Shown here piece after piece: positions 56,872 through 64,000 of a DNA stretch of 64,000 nt; position 1 is the stretch's first letter; every line of letters starts with the position of its first letter. Below the pieces are notes generated by a model that worked only from the letters and a program-made list of their open reading frames with translations, did not search any database and was not told where the DNA came from. A program made the translations under genes and the position numbers. The DNA is from Protea cynaroides (Eukaryota; Streptophyta; Magnoliopsida; Proteales; Proteaceae): the NCBI GenBank assembly GCA_028583415.1, contig CM053270.1, forward strand, positions 49,616,663 to 49,680,662. Reading direction: 5' to 3'.

Positions 56872-58252
56872 TGTCACACCCCAATTCCGTACTATTCAGA
56901 ATGGTGTGATGAACCGCTAGCAAACCAACTGTTCAACCAGGATCTCGAGTAGGCTATATCCGTTTTATCTAAACCTTATACATCCACATTCATAATCAGA
57001 GTAAATACACAATAGCGGAAGTCTTATAGTGAAACGAACTGAGGAATCTAGATGTGATAATCATATTTAAGTAGTAAATTATTCTGTATCAACTAAGACA
57101 TAAATAAATATCAATTACATGTCTTTACTAAATCCAAACAATTAAAATAAAATCTAATCGAATACGCATGAGTTGCACTCGCAAGAGAAGTCATGCGTAT
57201 CCACTTCGTCTTCAACTTCCATCGCCGCCATGTGCCCGTACACTGGAGCGTTGACATAATCATCGACGGCAGTACCTGCATCATCAATTAAAAATATTCG
57301 ACGTCGAGAGGGTGAGCACACATCATGGCTCAGTGAGCAAACAAAACAATGCAACAATACATATGCATGCATTCAATTCATATCTTTGGTCTGGTTTAAA
57401 GTTTGCAATATGCAGCAGAAAGGGTTGGAGGTTAAAGGTTAACGTTTATTTACCCCTCCTCTACACACAGGGTGTGGAAGCCCGCCCAAAGGTTAATATT
57501 TATTGTCGTCCCCATCCACCCTACCATGAACATTGTACAACAAAGGTTAACGTTTATTGCTGTACAGTGACATACCAACACGTAAGCCCTTGCTGGCGAG
57601 GGCTTGCAAACTGGGCTCGCAATTAACAAATCCTAATGCCAAACAGTGTATCCAAGGCCTCACCCCAGCATCCCTCAGAACGCCCGTAGAGATAGATCTA
57701 AGGCCCCCTGGTAGAGTCAGAGACTACAAGGACCGAGACCACCTCCCCTGATACTCTACGACGTAATTGTTCTGCTAAAGTAACGGCGATACGACGATGC
57801 TAATGCCCAAGACTTGAGTTAGAAATAGAGCTAGAGTGCTGAGGCCCGGCCTATGACACCTCCCCCTGATACTCGCTCGCATCAAGCACCCCAACCACAT
57901 ACATACATCCACAGGCCTATTCCTAGCATCATCATCATCATCATGTATAAACAAGAATTTAATATGCATGAATAGTAATAATAGAAATATTGGATGACAT
58001 GTTGAATGCACATAACAATCATACACGCATAAAATCAATCATGGCATTAGACTCAAAAGTAAAATAGTTTATTATTAACCAATTAGTTTAGGTCTTGTTC
58101 CCTCACCTTTACTTGATCGTAAGTCCTCTTTCAAGCTTTAAGAATCAACTATATATATCGATATTATATCACTAGAAAACCTAACTAAGTCGATAGAATT
58201 TAATTAGAATTAATTCGAACTTTAAAAAGCATGCTGCTAATTGGGGGTCGAT
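56872..58252 (-). repeat. Partial LTR of G
   Basis: Plus-strand TGTCACACCCC through three AATAAACGT-type motifs and the TCATCA microsatellite to CTAATTGGGGGTCGAT. The remainder (donor, TATA, U3) is missing. It is fused to gag at 58248-58252. Confidence 0.93.
58248..58252. other. LTR/gag fusion junction with TCGAT microhomology
   Basis: The five bases TCGAT fit both the LTR side (GGGGGTCGATGC in F) and the gag side (GGCTCGATTCTATAAC in F). This is typical of microhomology-mediated joining or template switching. Confidence 0.85.
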
Positions 58253-59211
58253 TCTATAACTCGAGCAATTTACACAGCTTCATTATATATTTTCTTCTCC
58301 AAACCTAGAACATGCTCTCTGATGCTTCCTCTAAGTCCTTTGACAAACCTTCGGGTCTTAGTGTCTTCTTCTTGCATGTTGAGTGGTGCAAAGAAAAATA
58401 GCTCCTCATAGCGCTGTTGATATGCATCCACGGACATCTGTCCCTGATATAAACTCAGGAACTCCTTCTCCATAGAATCTTTGAAACTTCGGGGTAAGTA
58501 CTTCTCAAAGAAAGCTTCTTTATATATAGCCCAGGTCAATAGGGCGTGCTTGGTTAATAGGTAGGCCCTGGTAGATTTCCACCAATGATGTGCATCACCT
58601 TTTAGCATGAAGGTGGCACATAATACCTTCTCTTCTTCTGTAATAGTCATCATCAGAAAATTCCTCTCCATCTCGTCGATCCAATGTGCTGGCCATAAAA
58701 GATCGGGCGGTTTACCGCTAAACTCCTTGGGCTTCATCTTTAAGAATCGCTCAACCAGTCGGGAGTGGTCCATTTGATTTTGAGGGTATGCGCCAAACAT
58801 AGGTTGTGGATACTGATAATTAACCTGAACTGCTTCAGGACCTAGTACTGGAATCTGTGCAGCTGGTGGTTGAGGTGTTTGAGGTGCTGGGTGGTTACCC
58901 ACCGGTGCTGCACTTGTTTGTCCAGTCGGCATTGGTGTAGCATGTGCTGTCTGAAACATCATTCCCATTGCTACTTGTATTTTAGCCTGTGCTTGTTGCA
59001 TTTGTTGCAGCTGTTGCGCTAGGTTCATCACCACGGTTGCCAGCTCCGGTGGTGGAGGTGGCAAGTTTGTAGGATTTGCCTGACCCTGGTTTACTAGTGG
59101 TGCAACCTGCGGATTACCCTGTGCATATTTATTTTCTTGACTGGCTTCCTCCACGGGTGGTGGTGGTGGAACTGCGTTTTGGCTCTGCCTGGTTACTCTA
59201 CGCCCAGCCAT
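58248..59211 (-). pseudogene. gag: gag N-terminal fragment H
   Basis: Open from MAGRRVTRQSQNAVPPPPP at 59211 to a CAA-to-TAA stop at 58270-58272 (about 313 codons), and fused to LTR sequence immediately after. It covers the Pro/Gln-rich N-terminus and the complete capsid-like core (FLKMKPKEFSGKPPDLLWPAHW, KVLCATFMLKGDAHHWW, FFEKYLPRSF, KGLRGSIREHVLGLEKKIYNEAV), but lacks the zinc knuckle. It has no frameshift, unlike F gag. Confidence 0.92.
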
Positions 59212-59386
59212 ACTTTTCCTCTGATAATGGTGATGCCTGAAAATCATTAAAATACGTGAGGTGATCATTTATACTTCATGTAGATACGCTAACCGATGTT
59301 ATTTTTAAATTTTTCAGATCATTCTGTGAAAAAAATATTGTCTTTTCTATGCAGGGTCGATGGTAGGGGTCGATGGGTATCCGAAA
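59212..59386. other. Leader fragment upstream of gag H
   Basis: Matches 51946-52125 of F, including the acceptor-like GATTTTCAG and the start of the GGTCG cluster, and breaks off at 59386, next to the right copy of the 43-bp repeat. Confidence 0.85.
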
Positions 59387-59429
59387 ATCTATTAGGATGA
59401 TGGATTATGAAAAAATATGGATTTTAAAC
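59387..59429. repeat. Right copy of 43-bp direct repeat flanking F/G/H
   Basis: Second copy of 44807-44849. LTR I sequence continues from here. Confidence 0.92.
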
Positions 59430-61256
59430 CACAGAACAATCATAGGAAGGATCATGATGATAAGCCAAAGAATCAAAATATGAAGGAATTGAGTTGAAAG
59501 TGGAAAAGTCAGCCATCACATGGTATGCGACCATACGAGACACACATATCGACCACACGCCCTCGGGAAAGTTCCAGGGAGGGTGTGGTCGAATGTGTGG
59601 TCGCATGATATGCTACCAGACGAGACACATGTGATCGACCACACGCCCTCAAGAAAGTTCCAGGGAGGGTGCGGTCGCATGCGCCCTTGGGAAAGTTCTA
59701 GGGATGCTGTGGTCGCATGTATGGTCACATGGTATGCGACCACACATAGGGACCACATGCCCTTGGGGAAGTTTTAGGGAGGGTGTGGTCGCATGTATGG
59801 TCGCATGATATGTGACCACACATAGCAACCACACACCTTGTGGTCTCAAAAACTGAGATCACAGGTGCAGCCACACCTGCGACCACTTAGGTTCTGAAAG
59901 TCTGAATTTATAGAAATAAACTCTAATTTAAAATCTATAAATTTTTTAGGTTTCCAAGTGGTCTAAAAGTTATTTACAAAGCTTAGACAAGGAACAACCA
60001 TCGACCAAAGATAAGGGAACATGGCCTAAACTAATTGGCTAATTACAAGTTGTTTTACTTATTGAGTCCAATGCCATGATTGATTCTATGCTTGGATGTT
60101 TGTAATGTGTATTTCACATGTCATCCAATATTCCTGCTATTACTGCTCATGCATATTTAATTCTGTTTATTTATAACATGATGATGATGATGATGTTACG
60201 AATATGCATGTGAATGTATGTGTGTGTTTAGTGTGCTTGATGTGAGTGGAGCATCAGGGGGAGGATGTGACACTGTGGTTCATCCTGGTCACCAGACTCT
60301 AGCTCTATAACTATTCAAGTCTTGTCCATTGACATCATCGTATCACCATTACCTTAGCAGAACTATTACGTTGTAAGGCATCAGGGGAGGTGGTCTCGGA
60401 CCGTGTAGTCTCTGACTCTGTCGGGGGGCCTTAGCTTTATCTCTATGGATGTATTGAGGGATGCTGAGGTGAGGCCTTGGATACACTGTTTGGCATTAGG
60501 ATTGGTTAGTTACGAGCCCAGTTTGCAAGCCCTCACCAATAGGGGCTTACGTGTTGGTATGGGTAGGGCATCAGGGGAAATGTTATGCGGTATTTGATCT
60601 GGGCACTTTAGCTCTATCTCTATTCCTTGATGGGTACATGTGGAACGGCAATGGTGTTTGATCCATTGGGCGACTTCACACACTCATGTATAGAGGTGCG
60701 GCGGCCACCAATCCTTTCTATAACACATTGTAAACTTATAAACCAGACCAAAGATATGAATTAAAATGCATGCATATGTTTGTTGCATAGTTTTGTTTCC
60801 TCACTCAGCTCAAGTTGGAGAGCTGACCCTCGCGTGTACAATTCTTTTTAGTTTCTGATGTTGCAGGTATTACGGTTGAAGATTATGTCGACATGCCAAT
60901 ATATGAACAGGTGGCGGCTATGGATGAACAAGCTGTGGAGGACTATTATGATTCGTTAAGCGGGCGTTTCAACTATGGATGCGCTTAGTGTTTAATTTTC
61001 GTATTTGGATATTTATAGTATGTATTAAATTATATTTTGGTTACTTGGAGATAACTGGAATGTTAATTATTTATCATGATTAGACCTCAGTTCATTATTA
61101 ATAAGACTTTCGCTATTTACTTCATGATCTCTAATTAATGTGGAATGTGTTTTGGTTTAACATGGTTGGTATAGCCTATACAAGATCCTGGTTGAACCGT
61201 TGGTTTATTGACGGTTCATCACACCATTCTGGTTAGTTCAGAATTGGGGTGTGACA
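59430..61256 (+). repeat. LTR of element I, right part
   Basis: Continues the LTR begun at 44165 and ends GGGTGTGACA before a PBS, so it is a 5' LTR. It contains a minisatellite (59521-59847), a GATGAT microsatellite near 60178 and the J-type block near 60795-60985. Confidence 0.9.
59521..59847 (+). repeat. Minisatellite in LTR I, units of about 50-85 bp
   Basis: About four to five diverged units begin near 59521, 59606, 59682, 59731 and 59807. Most contain ATGCGACCA, the dyad GGGAAAGTTCCAGGG (or a variant) and GTGGTCGCATG. It occupies the place of the downstream GGTCG cluster of other LTRs, so it looks like an expansion of that cluster. Open frames on both strands here are artefacts of the repeat. 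Confidence 0.85.
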
Positions 61257-61259
61257 ACT

Positions 61260-61271
61260 TGGTATCAGAGC
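61260..61271 (+). other. Primer-binding site of I (initiator tRNA-Met)
   Basis: TGGTATCAGAGC three bases after the LTR end. Confidence 0.93.
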
Positions 61272-61920
61272 TCTCAATCCTTGCCCATCAAACTTGAATA
61301 CTTCCACTAGAGTCCATGTATTAAGTTACGATAAATTAAAAGCTTTAATACAAACACACCACAAGCACCTGTGTTGGTTGAGGCAGAACTTAAACAAGAC
61401 AATAATGTACATATAAAAGGTGGAATCATATTTATACACTGACAAAAAAAGAAAATCTAAATGTATCCCGATAAACAAATAATATAGGGTACGATTTATA
61501 AGTCGGGCATTGTCTAAGTATACAAAGGATATAGTACAGTAGCAAGAAGGAAGCATCTATAAAGCAAACAAAATAGAATACCGAGTTGGTACTCACAAGA
61601 TGTGAAACTCGATGTATGACAGAGAAAGAAGAAAAATGGCTAGTAATGCCTAAATCCTTGTAGAGGTGTAGGAAAAGATCTCGGGATAAATCCAACAGAG
61701 ATAGGAAACAATGGTCATACACCAAAAATGAGAGTAACTATAAAAGAAGATAAAGCTATACTCCTGGGTAATGTGGAGACTCATAGTGAGATCCGCGGTA
61801 CGCTGATCCATTGCCCACTGAGCATTAAGAAGATGTTGCAACTTAATCCCACCACTATCTGGGTTGAGAACGGGTAGTAAAAACTCATCTGAGTAAATGC
61901 TAAATAATGGTAATCATATT
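61272..61920 (-). pseudogene. Leader of I with remnant of the antisense gene C-terminus
   Basis: About 61760-61841 on the minus strand encodes QHLLNAQ-AMDQRTADLTMSL, the coiled-coil tail of the antisense gene, as in J. Nothing else of that gene remains. The rest of the leader is closely similar to J and holds no other feature I can name. Confidence 0.6.
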
Positions 61921-62400
61921 GGAGCAAACAAAGGAGGTGAACAACCAGGCCACTCCAGCCAATCACCTGGACTACCAAGTACCTTGGCTACGATTGTAAT
62001 AAATTTGGCTTGACAAAATACAGGAGCAACAACAGATGAGACCGATTATGTAAGTTGCCATGGAAATCACTATCCAAGTTGCCAATGCTACACCAATACC
62101 TCCGGGTCAAACCAATTATGGTACCGATTGGTAGTAACACTGTACCCCCAGCACATGTTAGTTGTAACATAATGCCTACCATACCGTAGGTCCTAGTAAT
62201 GCACACCCCATTGCAGAAGCTTAGTGCACAACAAGCAGTGTATCAGGGTGGTTACCCTTATCAGCCACCGATGTATGGGATAGTTGCATCATGGCAGATT
62301 GATCCAACAAGGGTTGAGGTATATTTTCTGATGATGAAGCCTCAAACGTTTTCAGCAAAGGATCAAATCAATTGTGGCCATATAACTAGATAGGTTTATA
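61921..62400 (+). pseudogene. gag: gag N-terminal remnant of I
   Basis: LATIVINLA near 61980, then in another frame YQPPMYG and FLMMKPQTFSAKDQ near 62330, matching QYPQPMFGAY and FLKMKPKEFSGK of the family. Stops and frameshifts throughout. Closely similar to J gag. Confidence 0.7.
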
Positions 62401-62754
62401 TAGGATGCGATGCATTATTGACTTACTCTTATGATTATAGAGGATGCACATACCTGATTTTAAATTCTCGTGTCTTGATAGGATACCTTCTTAATTCAAC
62501 CTGTCAATCGGACTTATTGATATTGTTTCTTTAGTATTAGTCCTGATTATACCAATCTGAGCCACTTTCATGATCGACAACATGAACAGAGATATAAACT
62601 GAATGAACAGTTAAATGTTTAATCATGTTGAGTGTACATCTTTTTGATTTATACCTGATTTATTGATGTACCAAAACTTTCTCCAGATTTACTCCTGTAG
62701 TGCCTCGACCAATGGCATTATATACTCGATAGAACCTATAACCATGAGGTTAAG
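62401..62754. other. Unidentified internal region of I
   Basis: Closely similar to about 40900-41255 of J, with no protein I recognise. Cut at 62754 by the LTR of K; TTAAG is the predicted target duplication. Confidence 0.65.
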
Positions 62755-64000
62755 TGTAAGACCCGTACCAAACTAACCAGTCTTACCACCTTGTCCCAGG
62801 TCTACCTATCGTGGTCAAGCCACATGGGCCAAGTGCGTTAAGGAAATCACAAGACCAGGTATGAAATTGATCCAAAAACATAAAAATGGAGGGTAGGATC
62901 GCATGCCTAAACAGGTAGGGTCGACCCCACCTCAATAGGATCCAACCCATGGTTTTCAGGTCCTAGGGTCGGATGACTTGAGACCCTAGGGTCGACAGAT
63001 TCTGTGACCCTAGCATCAACCCTAGGCAAACTGACAGAAAATCTTTCCTAATTCAAAGGGAACATTTCCTAAACTCGTTGGGACGGATTTTGGGAGGTTT
63101 TTCTCTATAAATAGGACGCCCCTTAGCCTCTTTCACTCCTTGTGAAACCCTAATTGATAGTGAGAGAAAAAGAAGAAAAGGAGGAGAAGAAGAAGTGAAG
63201 GAGAATTTGAGAAGACAACTAAAGAGAAGGAATTCAGAGAAATCTTTGAATCTCAGCAACCCTAAGGTATGGATACATTCTCCATAAACTAAGTAAGACC
63301 CTAAGAATAGTTTATGAAGAAGTTAGGGTTGGGAGAAACCCAAATCATCTACCCATGGATGAGTTTCAAACGAATCCATGAAGGTAATCATCATAGGTGA
63401 TGGAAAGTGTGTAAAAACATAGCTATGAGCCATAGAACATTCTTAGGATGGACCTACAAGACTATAGGATCGACCCCATGCTCTCGGAAAGTCCAGGGGG
63501 GCTGTGGTCACACATAGGGTCGATGGGTAACCGACCCTATGACAGACCCTATACCCTGGGGTCTCAGATACCTGCGACCCATCCTGCGACCCTAACTTTA
63601 CAGCAAGCTTAAAACTGTTGGAATTAATTCTAATTAAAATCTATCGACTTGTTAGGTTTTCCTAGTGATATAAAGGTAATTCTTAAAGCTTAAAAGAGGA
63701 TCTACACTCAAGCAAAGGTGAGGGAACAAGATCTAAACTAATTGGCTAATAATAAATTATTTTCATTTATTGAGTCCAATGCCATGTATGATTTTATGAT
63801 TTTATGATTGTAATGTGCATTCAGCATGTCATCTTCTATTCCTGCTATTATTGTTCATGCATATTTAATTTCGTATGTTTATAACATGATGATGATGGTG
63901 CTGTTAGGAATAGGCATGTGAACGTTTGTGTATGGTTAGTGTATTTGATGCGAGTAGGGCATCAGGGGAAGGACGTTATATTGAGGTGTGTCCTGGTCAC
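62755..64000 (+). repeat. LTR of element K (left part, runs off the window)
   Basis: Starts TGTAAGACCC next to I internal sequence. It has the TATA box TATAAAT near 63103, a GA-rich segment (63160-63240), the donor-like AAG|GTATGG near 63265, GGTCG/CGACC clusters before and after (62885-63020 and 63470-63600) and a GATGATG microsatellite near 63885. It could be the 5' LTR of a full element or a solo LTR. The right end lies outside the window. Confidence 0.92.

Noticed and set aside
57154..57372. 72-aa minus-strand open frame repeated at 45132, 54849 and 57154 (also 19493 and, on plus, 4164)
   Set aside because: The frame recurs in several LTRs and is tempting as a small LTR gene, but the start, length and sequence change between subfamilies and it is absent as an open frame in B, J and I. 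LTR homology explains it.
59521..59847. CRISPR-like repeat array
   Set aside because: Unit lengths vary, there are no unique equal-length spacers, and the context is a plant LTR.
59424..59849. Four open frames on both strands with repeated HTTPSLE-like units
   Set aside because: They translate the LTR I minisatellite in several frames, with no codon constraint and no start context shared with other LTRs.

Overview
The window is plant nuclear repeat DNA. It consists almost entirely of nested, tandem and rearranged Ty3/gypsy LTR retrotransposons, and I found no host gene. Several features point to a seed plant with a repeat-rich genome: long (about 2.3 kb) LTRs of the TGTAAGACC...GTGACA type, primer-binding sites complementary to initiator tRNA-Met, polypurine tracts, a Gag-PR-RT-RH-IN polyprotein with a chromodomain-like C-terminus (Tekay/Del-like chromovirus), and AU-rich GT-AG introns. 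The species cannot be named from this sequence.

Layout, left to right. 1-4724: 3' half of a plus-strand element (TK1: pol and 3' LTR), inserted in the gag of an older element A (4725-6913, continued at 18925-19208). 6914-18924: complete but decayed plus-strand element B, inserted in the RNase H region of A. 19209-38098: minus-strand array C-D-E. C has a full 3' LTR and a deleted body. D and E share a 4,277-bp tandem unit with an identical complex breakpoint. E continues to a near-complete gag, an antisense gene and a full 5' LTR. 38099-44164: plus-strand element J, truncated on the left. 44165-44849 and 59387-62754: plus-strand element I, inserted in J integrase. 44850-59386: minus-strand element F plus rearranged fragments G/H, inserted in the LTR of I and flanked by a 43-bp direct repeat. 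62755-64000: LTR of element K, inserted in I.

How the parts work together. In the better-preserved copies the sense order is 5' LTR, PBS, long leader, gag, protease, RT, RNase H, integrase/chromodomain, PPT, 3' LTR. Two things depart from a textbook element. (1) A separate gene lies antisense in the leader between PBS and gag. It resembles the 'putative plant transposon protein' family, has its own conserved ~440-bp 5'-UTR intron, and is present in B, E and F. (2) A 69-70-nt GT-AG intron with a stop codon separates gag from protease in C, D, E and F. Unspliced RNA would give Gag and spliced RNA Gag-Pol. Element B lacks exactly this intron, as if copied from spliced RNA. A further conserved splice donor in every LTR R region, with an acceptor just before gag, suggests a leader intron as well. 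Every gene copy carries stops or frameshifts, so no element here looks autonomous.
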